A stretch of 64,000 nt of DNA, taken from contig DASSEV010000089.1 of the NCBI GenBank assembly GCA_035695105.1, positions 1-64,000 on the forward strand. The letters run 5' to 3'. The notes below the pieces were generated by a model. That model had not been told where the DNA came from. It ran no database searches and saw nothing but the letters and a program-made list of their open reading frames with translations. Each line of letters begins with the position of its first letter. Position 1 is the first letter of the stretch. This document shows positions 49,801 to 56,668 of this stretch, one piece after another. Source of the DNA: JAICYJ01 sp035695105. GTDB taxonomy: Bacteria > Actinomycetota > Thermoleophilia > Gaiellales > JAICJC01. The translations under genes and the position numbers were made by a program.

Positions 49801-50722
49801 CGTCGGCCGGCCGGTTGGGGCTGAGGCCGGCGATGAACACCCCGGCGGCGCGGTCCCGCCCCTGGCCGGCCAGCGGCACGAGCACGGCGGTGGTCGGCGC
49901 GTCGGCATCGTTGCCTCCCGGCGGCTCCGGCAGCTGCATCACCACCGTCCCCTCGCGCTCGGCCCGCGCCAGAGGCCACGGGTGATCGTCGGAAAGCGAG
50001 ACCCGGGCCGGCGCGGGGAGCCGGCCGGTGGCGCTCGCGAGACGTGCGGCATCGTCGTCGTCGTGCTCGCGGAGGTAGGTGAGCGTGAACGGCAGGTCGG
50101 CGGTGCGCTGCCCAAGCGCCAGCTGGAGCGCCTGCTCCATGGCCCGGGGCGCGTGCGCTCCGGAGAGGCTCGACGCGATGGTGTTCAGCGTCCCGATCCG
50201 CCGCTCGCCGACGACGCGCTCGGTTTCCTCGGCGACGACGCAGAACAGCCCGACGATGTCGCCGCGGTCATCGGCAAGGGCGCTGTAGGAGAACGTGTGG
50301 TAGGTCTCCTCGCGGAACCCGCTGCGCTGGAGGTAGAGCATCAGCGCCTCGTCCCACGTCGCCTGCCCCGTCCGCAGCACCGAGTCGACGCGCGGCCCGA
50401 TGTCGTCCCAGATCTCCTGCCAGACGACGCTCGCGGGCTTGCCCAGCGCCCACGGGTACTTCAATCCCAGCGTGTCGTGGCGGTAGGCGTCGTTGCAGAA
50501 GAAGCTGAGCTCCGGGCCCCAGCCCATCCACATCGCAAAGCGCGAGCCGAGCATGGTGCGCAGCACGAACGTCAGGCTCTGCGGCCAGGTGTCCGGGCTC
50601 CCGAGCGGCGTGGTCGACCAGTCCACGGCCAGCATGTCCCTGCCCAGATCGCCTGCTGACCGGAGCACCGAGACCGCTCCGCGCGAGCTCTCCTGCTCGG
50701 TACCCCCGGTCACGGCAGGCAT
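46883..50722 (-). CDS. Hybrid histidine kinase / response regulator / PP2C phosphatase / RsbW-like protein
   Basis: 1279 residues combining seven modules: PAS (about 40-160), GAF (about 180-330), HisKA with His357 (NVSHEFRTP), HATPase (about 420-580, DSGVGIPDDE), receiver with Asp666 (DLVLSDVMMPEVDGYE), second GAF (about 740-890), SpoIIE-type PP2C phosphatase (GGDWYDVISFPDGRLGVSVGD, metal Asp946) and a C-terminal RsbW-type HATPase (EAVANAIEHG). The last two can dephosphorylate and rephosphorylate a STAS antagonist. The kinase and receiver should tune this output. The partner is probably the STAS protein convergent at 46594. ATG 50722 is the natural start; no membrane helices, so it is cytosolic. 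Confidence 0.92.
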   Translation of the reverse strand: MPAVTGGTEQESSRGAVSVLRSAGDLGRDMLAVDWSTTPLGSPDTWPQSLTFVLRTMLGSRFAMWMGWGPELSFFCNDAYRHDTLGLKYPWALGKPASVVWQEIWDDIGPRVDSVLRTGQATWDEALMLYLQRSGFREETYHTFSYSALADDRGDIVGLFCVVAEETERVVGERRIGTLNTIASSLSGAHAPRAMEQALQLALGQRTADLPFTLTYLREHDDDDAARLASATGRLPAPARVSLSDDHPWPLARAEREGTVVMQLPEPPGGNDADAPTTAVLVPLAGQGRDRAAGVFIAGLSPNRPADVGYVAFVELVAGQIASAVASVRAYDDERRRAEQLAELDRAKTAFFTNVSHEFRTPLTLMLGPLRDALADDGDAPAALQRERIALAERNGKRLLALVNMLLDFNRLEAGRLEANLEPVDLALETAELASMFRSAIEQGGVELRVDCPPAGAPVEIDRRWWEQIVTNLLSNAFKHTFRGAIDVALRLHDTEAELTVRDSGVGIPDDELPRVFERFHRVEGGEARSVEGSGIGLALVRELVESLGGRISLDSRLGEGTAVHVTVPARPLRGVSATAPATARETAEARVAEARGWVSAAASASPSPLVGAGQRRSVLVVDDNSDMRAYLVRLLEERYDVRAAPNGAAALELVRADRPDLVLSDVMMPEVDGYELLRLIRSDAGLADLPVVLLSARAGPESAVEGLELGADDYLVKPFTAEDLLGRVGARLAGGAERRQRQAIAQLGRRLGQAADVDELIRAVHDCVADGFGASNAVIGLAEDGGEMLRYWHAAPPAGGLAARYHRVPVESDTPSATAAREGAVVVLESRADAAAYGRVVDDWEIANVRAQVAVPLVRATGDMAGVLAVTWDAERPLPPDEVDQLGEIASLTLEALERLRAAQVEHRILERLQERLLEVDLRAPTATVSVRYQPADSALLLGGDWYDVISFPDGRLGVSVGDVVGHGLPAATVMGQLRSALGVAATTTSEPAAAVDLVDAYARRLPAATGATLIYLVLDPAGTLTWCSAGHVPALVEDGSEPRFLGGPHRPPLGASRGDGRDADDMPLPPGSLVLVYTDGLVERRGEPLDAGLMRLQRLASVNAHLPIGQLCDAVIDGMRPEDGFADDIALVALRTPGRRPHRFVDVFHADVAQVPHARQRLREWLSQVGIADEERDDVLLAVGEAVANAIEHGSGVDARRVVSTEVSLAGGTLRAAVSDTGRWDRDSSTGPARGRGRGFQVMNALMASVDVHRGWVGTTVSLERTVGGPSAATPAR

Positions 50723-50797
50723 GGTACCCCGGCAATTGCCCCGTCGGACAGCACTGGATCGCTTGGCGGCGCACACTATGGGGCATGCTGTGCGCGC

Positions 50798-51886
50798 ATG
50801 AGCATGCGGGAGAGCCCAGACCTGCCGGCGGCCGGCGTGGATGAGGCGGTGCAGGCGCCGCGGCGGAAGCGGCCTGCGCTGCGGCGCATCGCGGGGGCGG
50901 CTATCGCGATCGTGACCATCGTCGCGGTGTTCGCCTTCCTGCTGCCACGCATTGCGAACTACCACGACGTGTGGTCGGTGATGTCCAAGCTGTCAACCGG
51001 AGAGCTGGCCGCCCTCGCTGTTGCCACGGTGGTGAACCTCGCCACCTATGCGCCGCCGTGGATGGCGGCGCTGCCCGGACTCGGGTACTGGCAGGCGACG
51101 GTGCTGACACAGACCTCGACCGCGATCTCGATCGCCGTGCCCGGGGGCGACGCGGTCGGGCTGGCCGTGTCGTACGGCATGCTGCGCAGCTGGCGGTACC
51201 GGTCATCGGCGATCGCCGTCGCGGTGCTGGTGACCGCGGCCTGGAACCAGATCGTCAACGTGACGCTGCCGATGATCGCGCTGGTGCTGCTGCTGCTGAC
51301 GGGCGGCTCGAGCCCGTACCTGCTGACGGCCGGGATGATCGGCATCGGAGTGGTGGTCGCGCTCACGGTGATGCTCGTGCTCGCGCTGCGCAGCGACCGC
51401 CAGGCGCGCTGGCTCGGCGTGCACGCCGAGAAGGTGGTCAACTGCGGCCTGCACCTCGTCCGGCGCCCACGGCGGGAGGGGTGGGGCGAGGCCACGGTGA
51501 AGTTCCGGCACGAGACGGTGGGGCTGCTCAGCCGCCGCTGGCCCTTCATCACCGCTGCCGCGTTCATCGGGCATCTCACGGTGTTCGGCGTGCTGCTGGT
51601 GTGCCTGCGCGTGACCGGCGTCTCCGCCGAGCAGGTGAGCTGGGTGGAGGCGATGGCCGCGTGGGGGCTGATCCGGCTGCTGACGGCGGTGCCGATCACG
51701 CCGGCGGGCGTCGGGATCGTCGAGCTCGGCCTGGCATCGGCGCTGGTCGGTTTCGGCGCGGGCAACGCCGAGGCGGTTGCCGCCGTGCTGCTCTACCGCG
51801 TGCTCACGGTGCTGCCCTCGCTCGTGCTCGGCGCCATCTTCGGGCTGACCTGGCGGCGCCACCGGGCGCCCGAGCCGGCGACCTGA
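50798..51886 (+). CDS. Flippase-like (LPG synthase TM-domain) membrane protein
   Basis: 362-residue protein with about eight helices of the UPF0104/AglD2/MprF-flippase family, which includes lysyl-PG flippases and phospholipid or glycolipid translocases. Motifs APPWMAALPGLGYWQATVLTQ and TPAGVGIVELGL are typical. It is divergent from the hybrid kinase gene. A second family member lies at 55117-56058. The stand-alone membrane domain fits a partner for the MprF-like transferase domain at 38391, but that is distant and unproven. Confidence 0.85.
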   Translation: MSMRESPDLPAAGVDEAVQAPRRKRPALRRIAGAAIAIVTIVAVFAFLLPRIANYHDVWSVMSKLSTGELAALAVATVVNLATYAPPWMAALPGLGYWQATVLTQTSTAISIAVPGGDAVGLAVSYGMLRSWRYRSSAIAVAVLVTAAWNQIVNVTLPMIALVLLLLTGGSSPYLLTAGMIGIGVVVALTVMLVLALRSDRQARWLGVHAEKVVNCGLHLVRRPRREGWGEATVKFRHETVGLLSRRWPFITAAAFIGHLTVFGVLLVCLRVTGVSAEQVSWVEAMAAWGLIRLLTAVPITPAGVGIVELGLASALVGFGAGNAEAVAAVLLYRVLTVLPSLVLGAIFGLTWRRHRAPEPAT

Positions 51887-51912
51887 GGCGCAGGCCGGCG
51901 CGGCTGCCCGCG

Positions 51913-52182
51913 GTGCGCGTGGTGATCTGGAATCTGCTGCACGGCGGCGGCCGGCGTGTCTCGCGGCTGGCCGAGGCGCTGCTGGCGCACGAGCCGGACG
52001 TCTGCGTGCTCGCCGAGATCCGCGCCACGACGGCGCCGGCGCTGCTTGGGCTGCCGGCCGGGGATGGGCTCGTGCACCACGCCGAGACCGGCGGGCGACC
52101 TGAACACCCGTGCGCCCTACCGGGACGAGCAGCGAGCGACGCTTTACAGCGCCGCTCGCTGCTGGTGGTCGGCCTGTCCTAG
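51913..52182 (+). pseudogene. Truncated endonuclease/exonuclease/phosphatase-family gene
   Basis: GTG 51913 opens with the EEP-family N-terminus (RVVIWNLLHGGGRRVSRL, then EPDVCVLAEIRATTAPALL), holding the metal-binding Asn/His and Glu positions. After about residue 58 similarity ends and the frame runs through a hairpin to a stop at 52182, 89 codons in all against the usual ~250. The rest of the domain, including the catalytic HxxD end, is missing. A 3' deletion is the simplest explanation. Confidence 0.65.
52128..52163. terminator. Hairpin near convergent gene ends
   Basis: An 11-bp perfect stem (AGCAGCGAGCG, 52128-52138, with 52153-52163) and a 14-nt loop in the tail of the truncated EEP gene, 15 bp before the stop of the convergent SDR gene. 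Likely a terminator for either side. Confidence 0.55.
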
Positions 52183-52949
52183 TTGGGCGCGTCGGCCGGG
52201 TCGTACCACATGCCGCTGAGCAGGCCGCCGTCCGCGATCACGGTCTCGCCGTTGACATAGGAGGCATCACCGCTGGCGAGGAAGCAGATGACGGCGGCCT
52301 GCTCCTCGGGCGTTGATGGACGGCGCAACGGGATCCGCTCCTGGTAGGCCGCGGTGATGTGGTTCCAGGAGTCGTCCATCGTCATCGGCGTCGCGGTGAG
52401 CCCGGGCGCGACGGCATTCGTACGGATGCCCAGGTGGCCCAGCTCGTGGGCGAAGCTGCGGGTCATCGCGATCATCCCGGCCTTTGAGACGCAGTAGTGC
52501 ACCGCTGGCGAGTCGGCCGCGAACGCGTCGATGGAGGCAACGTTGACGATTGCACCGCCACCGCCGGCGGCCATGTGCCGGGCGGCCTCCTGGGCGGCGA
52601 CGAAGGCGGCGGTGAGGTTGGTGGCCAGGATCTCGTGCCAGTGGCGCTCGTCCAGGTCGAGGATGGGGTCGAGCCGCGAGATGCCGGCGCAGTTGACGAG
52701 GATGTCGAGGCGGCCACGCGTCTCCGCCGTCTCCGCGATCGCGGCGCGCAGGGCGCCGGTGTCGCCGACATTGAGAGTCCGTGCGGTGATGCGCCCCGCT
52801 CCTTCTGCTTCGAGCTCGAGCAGTCGATCCTGCGAGCGAGCGGCCGCGACCACGCTCGCCCCCTCATTGGCGAGACGAAGGGCGGTGGCCCGTCCGATAC
52901 CGGTGGACGCGCCGGTGACGAAGGCGACCGTGGTGTCGAAGCGGCCCAT
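52179..52949 (-). CDS. SDR family oxidoreductase
   Basis: 256-residue classical SDR. Cofactor motif TGASTGIG (residues 12-19), NCAGIS, catalytic Ser in NVASIDAF, YCVSK active site, and a C-terminal VIADGGLLSG element. Strong similarity in style to 3-oxoacyl-ACP reductase/glucose dehydrogenase-like SDRs; the substrate cannot be told. It lies 39 bp after a SnoaL-like gene on the same strand and probably shares its transcript. Confidence 0.9.
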   Translation of the reverse strand: MGRFDTTVAFVTGASTGIGRATALRLANEGASVVAAARSQDRLLELEAEGAGRITARTLNVGDTGALRAAIAETAETRGRLDILVNCAGISRLDPILDLDERHWHEILATNLTAAFVAAQEAARHMAAGGGGAIVNVASIDAFAADSPAVHYCVSKAGMIAMTRSFAHELGHLGIRTNAVAPGLTATPMTMDDSWNHITAAYQERIPLRRPSTPEEQAAVICFLASGDASYVNGETVIADGGLLSGMWYDPADAPN

Positions 52950-52988
52950 CGGCCCGACGGTTCGATGGCAGCGAGGCAGTCTCCTGCG

Positions 52989-53360
52989 TCAACCCGTGGG
53001 CGTGCGGGCGGTGATCGAGTCGATCAACCCGTCGCGGAACGTCATCAGCCACTCGCCGGGCTGGTCACGGCCTCCGTCGTCGCGCTCATACCAGTAGATG
53101 CGGCCGCGCAGGAGCACGGCGTCGCCGTCGGTCTCCGCCACGGAGGCGGTGCCCTCGAACACGATCCGTCGCTCGAAGGCCGACGTGTACCACTCGAGCG
53201 CGGCGTCTCTGCCGGCGATCGGTTCGGTGGCGCTGTAGAGCATCAGCTGGACGTCGGGGTGCAGCAGAGCGGCGATCCGGTCTGCGTCCCGCTGCTGGAG
53301 CGCGCGCCGGAACTCGTCGACGAGCCGTTCTCGGTCGTGCACGTCCGGATCTTCGCACAC
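52989..53360 (-). CDS. SnoaL/NTF2-like protein
   Basis: 123-residue cone-fold protein (RLVDEFRRALQQRDADRIAALLHPDVQLMLYSATEPIAG..ALEWY), the pattern of the SnoaL-like/nuclear transport factor 2 superfamily. Members act as small isomerases, cyclases, hydratases or ligand binders. It stands between a DUF2182 gene and an SDR gene on the same strand, and may supply the SDR with a substrate. Confidence 0.82.
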   Translation of the reverse strand: MCEDPDVHDRERLVDEFRRALQQRDADRIAALLHPDVQLMLYSATEPIAGRDAALEWYTSAFERRIVFEGTASVAETDGDAVLLRGRIYWYERDDGGRDQPGEWLMTFRDGLIDSITARTPTG

Positions 53361-53381
53361 GGCACGCGTGGAGGCTCGGCC

Positions 53382-54134
53382 TCACATCGGCATCGGCGAG
53401 GCCGGCGCGTGCAGGCCGGCCGCGAGCTCCGGGTGGAGCGGGACGGCGACGGCGAGCACGAGCAGCGCCGCCGCCGAGCCGCGGGTCACCCACGGGCCGG
53501 CGCGGGTGCGCCGTTCGGCGCAGACGACCACGGTCAGCGCGAGCATCCAGCCGATGCTCATGGCGCCGAGCGCGAGCAGGCACGCCATCAGCGGGATGCA
53601 GCAGGCTGCACAGACGGCGCCGTGGAGCATGCCCGCGCGCAGGTCGCGGAACCGGCGGGAGGAGGCCCTCGTCATCCGGAACAGCAGGGCGAAGGGAGCG
53701 CGGCAGTGCGCCAGGCAGCGGGCGCGGAATGGGCTCAGCTGATAGGCGGCGGTGCCGGCGAAGACGGCGCTCGCGGTCCACGGCGCCAACCCCGAGTGCG
53801 AGTGCGCGAGCCAGCTGCCAACGACCGCCGCCGGATAGGCCAACGCACCCAGCGCCGCCCAGACGGAGAGGTAGCCGAGCGCGAGGCCGCCGGCGCGCAG
53901 GGCTCGTGGCCCGGACCGGAGCGATGCCGCGTACAGGCCGGCAACGGGCGCCACGACGGGCACCATCATGGCCGCCATCATGGTCGTCCAGAGGATCAGG
54001 AAGCTGCCGAAGCCGAGCCCCATGGGGCCCGGCGCCGACGGCATGGCGGCGGCACGGACGGCAACGATCCACCAGCACGCGGCCGCGGCCAGAAGAAGCA
54101 CGCTCGCAGTGCCGCGCGAGATCGCACCGTCCAT
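53382..54134 (-). CDS. DUF2182 predicted metal-binding membrane protein
   Basis: 250 residues, about seven helices. The motif ILWTTMMAAMMVPVVAPV is the Met-rich signature of DUF2182, proposed to bind metal; a Cys/His-containing region (RARCLAHCRAPFALLF) and HGAVCAACCIPLMACLLALGAMS add further thiols. TATGCT (54146-54141 on this strand) ends six bases before ATG 54134, indicating a leaderless transcript from the promoter shared with the divergent DUF1326 gene. DUF2182 and DUF1326 genes are often neighbours; their joint task is not known. Confidence 0.85.
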   Translation of the reverse strand: MDGAISRGTASVLLLAAAACWWIVAVRAAAMPSAPGPMGLGFGSFLILWTTMMAAMMVPVVAPVAGLYAASLRSGPRALRAGGLALGYLSVWAALGALAYPAAVVGSWLAHSHSGLAPWTASAVFAGTAAYQLSPFRARCLAHCRAPFALLFRMTRASSRRFRDLRAGMLHGAVCAACCIPLMACLLALGAMSIGWMLALTVVVCAERRTRAGPWVTRGSAAALLVLAVAVPLHPELAAGLHAPASPMPM

Positions 54135-54140
54135 GGCGAG

Positions 54141-54150
54141 AGCATACGAT
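54141..54150. promoter_or_regulatory. Symmetric bidirectional promoter with overlapping -10 elements
   Basis: AGCATACGAT reads TACGAT (54145-54150) on the plus strand and TATGCT (54146-54141) on the minus strand; the two hexamers share two base pairs. Each ends exactly six bases before its start codon (GTG 54157 and ATG 54134), so both mRNAs should be leaderless. The whole intergenic region is 22 bp. Confidence 0.6.
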
Positions 54151-54156
54151 GGCGCC

Positions 54157-54783
54157 GTGGCGGATGTGGCGTGGGAGCTGCGCGGCACGTATCTCGAATC
54201 CTGCAACTGCGAGGCGATCTGTCCCTGCCGGCGGATCGGCGGTGCGGCGGGCGGCCGGTCGACGTACGGCGAGTGCCTCGGAGTGCTCAGCTGGGAGATC
54301 GCCGAGGGCGTGTCCGACGGCGTGTCGCTTTCGGGGCTGCGGGTGGTGATAGTGTCGCGCTACCACGACGACGAGCCGGGGTCACCGTGGACGTTCGTTC
54401 TCTTCGTCGACCGGCGGGCGGACGAGGATCAGGCTCGCAGGCTCGTGGACATCTTCACCGGGAGCGCAGGCGGCACGGCCCTCAGCCAGTTTCCGTGGGC
54501 ATTCAAGCCGAGCACCCTGATCGGATGGCGGCCCGCGGATATCACCATCGACCACACGCCGGGCCGCGGAGTCGTGCGGGTCGAGGATTCGGTGGAGGTG
54601 CGAATCCGCGAACCCGTCGCGGACGACACTCCCGTGACCTGCGTGATCCCGGGTCATCACCGCAGCGGCCGAGAGGTCTACGCGCAGCTGTTGCGCGCCG
54701 AGCTCGCGGATCCCCTGCGCTTTGAGGCGACGGGAAACTGCGGATACGAGGCGACCTTCGCCTACAGCTCCGACCCGGCCTGA
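54157..54783 (+). CDS. DUF1326 domain-containing protein
   Basis: 208 residues from GTG 54157. The opening WELRGTYLESCNCEAICPCRR with four Cys (CxCxxxCxC) is diagnostic of DUF1326; the mid-region DIFTGSAGGTALSQFPWAF and the late NCGYEATFAYSS are also conserved. The Cys cluster suggests metal (perhaps copper) binding. Divergent from and co-controlled with the DUF2182 membrane protein. Function unknown. Confidence 0.88.
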   Translation: MADVAWELRGTYLESCNCEAICPCRRIGGAAGGRSTYGECLGVLSWEIAEGVSDGVSLSGLRVVIVSRYHDDEPGSPWTFVLFVDRRADEDQARRLVDIFTGSAGGTALSQFPWAFKPSTLIGWRPADITIDHTPGRGVVRVEDSVEVRIREPVADDTPVTCVIPGHHRSGREVYAQLLRAELADPLRFEATGNCGYEATFAYSSDPA

Positions 54784-54865
54784 TCGCAACAGGGGCTGTG
54801 ACGGTTGCGTGACCCGCTCGTATGTCACAAAAGCGTCACAACCCCGCATCGCCGCCCGTAACGGT

Positions 54866-54903
54866 GTCAAAGCCCCGCCGGGTGGGCGTGACTGTGTTGT
54901 TAC
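54866..54903. repeat. 38-bp direct repeat, copy 1
   Basis: Matches 54964-55001 with four mismatches in 38 positions; the first 21 bases are identical. It contains a CCCCGCCGGGTGGG core followed by a GTGAC motif. Start-to-start distance is 98 bp. Confidence 0.75.
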
Positions 54904-54963
54904 ACATCTGCGACGCGTCGACGGCCTGGTTGAGCGAGGCGCCCGCGCAGCCCAATTATTGGA

Positions 54964-55001
54964 GTCAAAGCCCCGCCGGGTGGGTGTGACGGTGCTGTTG
55001 C
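54964..55001. repeat. 38-bp direct repeat, copy 2
   Basis: Second copy of the repeat at 54866-54903, same orientation, directly before the cluster of GTGAC/GTCAC hairpin arms at 55006-55050. Confidence 0.75.
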
Positions 55002-55116
55002 GAAACCGTGACGGACGGGGCTGTCACGACGGCGTCACGGCTCTGTGACGGAGCATGCGGGGGCTTCATCCCGACCGCGCGATGGCTGTCCGGTCTGCGG
55101 CTGCTTCCGTGTTCGG

Positions 55117-56058
55117 ATGGCCGACTGGCTAAACCAGCTGTGGGACGCCCTCACCGCGGTGTCGGTGCCGCTGCTGCTGCTCGGCCTCGCGTTCCAGGCC
55201 GGCCAGACGCTGTTCGTCGCGCTCGCATGGCGCAACATCCTCCGCTACTCCTACGGCAAGGAGAACGTGGGCTACCGGCCCGTGCTGGCCTACTACGCCG
55301 GCGGCGTCGGCATCAACGCCGTACTACCTGCGTCGGCCGGCACCGTCGCGATGATCGGCCTCTTCCGCGCGCGCATCCGCGGGGCGACCGTGCCCGGCAT
55401 CCTGGGCGCCACCGTCGTGCAGAACATCTTCTTCGTCGTCGTCAGCGCAGCGGTCTACCTCTGGCTGTTCCTCGGCGCGGCGGGATCGTTCGACGTCGAG
55501 TTCGAGTGGTTCCATGACCATCCGACTGCCACCGCCATCATCCTGATCGGCGGGGCGGTGCTGGTCTGGATCGTTGGACGCATCCTGTACACGCGATTCC
55601 ACAGCGCCTGGGAGAGCGCGCTCGAGGGCGGCGGGATCCTCGGCAACCGGCGGCTGTTCCTCATCCAGGTGGTCGGCGTCGAGGCGCTGTCCTACATCTG
55701 CCGGATGTGCGTCAACGCCACGTTCATGCACGCCTTCGGCGTCCCGGTCTCGGTCACGAACGTCTTCCTGATCGTCGCCGCCTCGTCCATCTCCTCGACG
55801 GTCGCCCTGCTTCCCGGCGCCGTCGGCGCGCAGACGGCGCTTGCCACGGTCGTCCTCAAGGGCACCGCGCCGACCGAGGTGATCAGCGCCTACACGATCG
55901 GGCAGGCGGTCATCACCACCGCCTTCAACGTCGCGCTGGGCACCTTCCTGCTCGCCCGTGAGATCGGCTGGCCGGCAACCAAGGCGATGTTCCACCGCCG
56001 CCGCAAGGGCGAGAGCGACCCCGAGGCGGTCGCCGAGACGCTCGACGCTCCGAGCTAG
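55117..56058 (+). CDS. Flippase-like (LPG synthase TM-domain) membrane protein
   Basis: 313 residues from ATG 55117, about eight helices. It belongs to the same broad UPF0104/AglD2 family as the protein at 50798 (GVGINAVLPASAGTVAMIGLFRARI; STVALLPGAVGAQTALATVVLKG), but the two are clearly diverged. An upstream in-frame GTG at 55045 would place the N-terminus inside the repeat region and is less likely. The C-terminus is charged and cytosolic. The substrate, probably a lipid or lipid-linked sugar, is unknown. Confidence 0.83.
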   Translation: MADWLNQLWDALTAVSVPLLLLGLAFQAGQTLFVALAWRNILRYSYGKENVGYRPVLAYYAGGVGINAVLPASAGTVAMIGLFRARIRGATVPGILGATVVQNIFFVVVSAAVYLWLFLGAAGSFDVEFEWFHDHPTATAIILIGGAVLVWIVGRILYTRFHSAWESALEGGGILGNRRLFLIQVVGVEALSYICRMCVNATFMHAFGVPVSVTNVFLIVAASSISSTVALLPGAVGAQTALATVVLKGTAPTEVISAYTIGQAVITTAFNVALGTFLLAREIGWPATKAMFHRRRKGESDPEAVAETLDAPS

Positions 56059-56546
56059 GACTGGGCGCGCCGCAGGTGCTCGAGCGTGCGGTCGTCGATG
56101 CGGCTCTTCGTGACCCGGCGGCTGCCCCGCAGCACCGCGTCGAATCGCTCCGACGCCCCCGCATCGGCCACGATCACGACGCCGGCGGAGTTCGGGGGCA
56201 GCGTGTTCTCGATCGCGTCCAGCACCGGGCGCAGCGGGCTGCGCCGGTCGCGCACCGCACCCACCAGCGCCCCGGCCGCCGATGTCGCCACGACGCCGGG
56301 CCCGAGCACCGCGCCCACCGCTGCACCGGCCGCCGCCCCCGCGGCCGCACCGCCGTGGGCGTGGGCGGGCGCCACCGGGGTCGCGTCGAGCTTGCCGTCC
56401 GCGGCGCGTGTGACCACGGCCGCCTGCGGCCCGCCGCCCTGCGCGTCACCAAGCGCCGCACATGCCGAGGATGCGTCGGCCGCGTCGTCGTAGGCGGCCA
56501 CGATCAGCGTCGCAGAGCCGCGGTTGGGATCGTCGTTCGGCGCCAT
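56055..56546 (-). CDS. DUF1269-like glycine/alanine-rich protein
   Basis: 163 residues from ATG 56546. An N-terminal strand (TLIVAAYDDAADASSACAAL) and AAVVTRAADGKL match the DUF1269 family opening. A central Gly/Ala zipper (AAAGAAAGAAVGAVLGPG) could insert into or lie on a membrane. A C-terminal alpha/beta part (NSAGVVIVADAG) completes it. The family is stress-associated in some bacteria but uncharacterised. It overlaps the flippase-like gene end by four bases. Confidence 0.72.
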   Translation of the reverse strand: MAPNDDPNRGSATLIVAAYDDAADASSACAALGDAQGGGPQAAVVTRAADGKLDATPVAPAHAHGGAAAGAAAGAAVGAVLGPGVVATSAAGALVGAVRDRRSPLRPVLDAIENTLPPNSAGVVIVADAGASERFDAVLRGSRRVTKSRIDDRTLEHLRRAQS

Positions 56547-56668
56547 CGCCGGAGCATCGCCACGCACGCAGCCGATGCCATCGCCCGGTTCGGATGAACG
56601 GCGTGGCCGCCGCCAGTTCCCCCGTTCGGGATGATGAGGCCGACGCGGGAGCGGGCCAGTGTGTGGCG

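Larger units (their letters stand above)
54784..55116. promoter_or_regulatory. 333-bp intergenic region with ten GTGAC/GTCAC motifs
   Basis: No gene is supported here. GTGAC occurs at 54798, 54809, 54888, 54986, 55008 and 55045; GTCAC at 54824, 54835, 55023 and 55034. The pairs 54798/54809, 54824/54835 and 55023/55034 are 11 bp apart, one helical turn. The first four form a symmetric block 54798-54839. The last four can pair into alternative hairpins (for example 55006-55013 with 55033-55040). Likely a large operator and/or attenuator for the flippase-like gene at 55117. Confidence 0.6.

Noticed and set aside
46883..50965. A longer start for the hybrid kinase at about 50965
   Set aside because: The extra ~80 codons are antisense to the flippase-like gene and encode no domain; ATG 50722 begins the natural protein.
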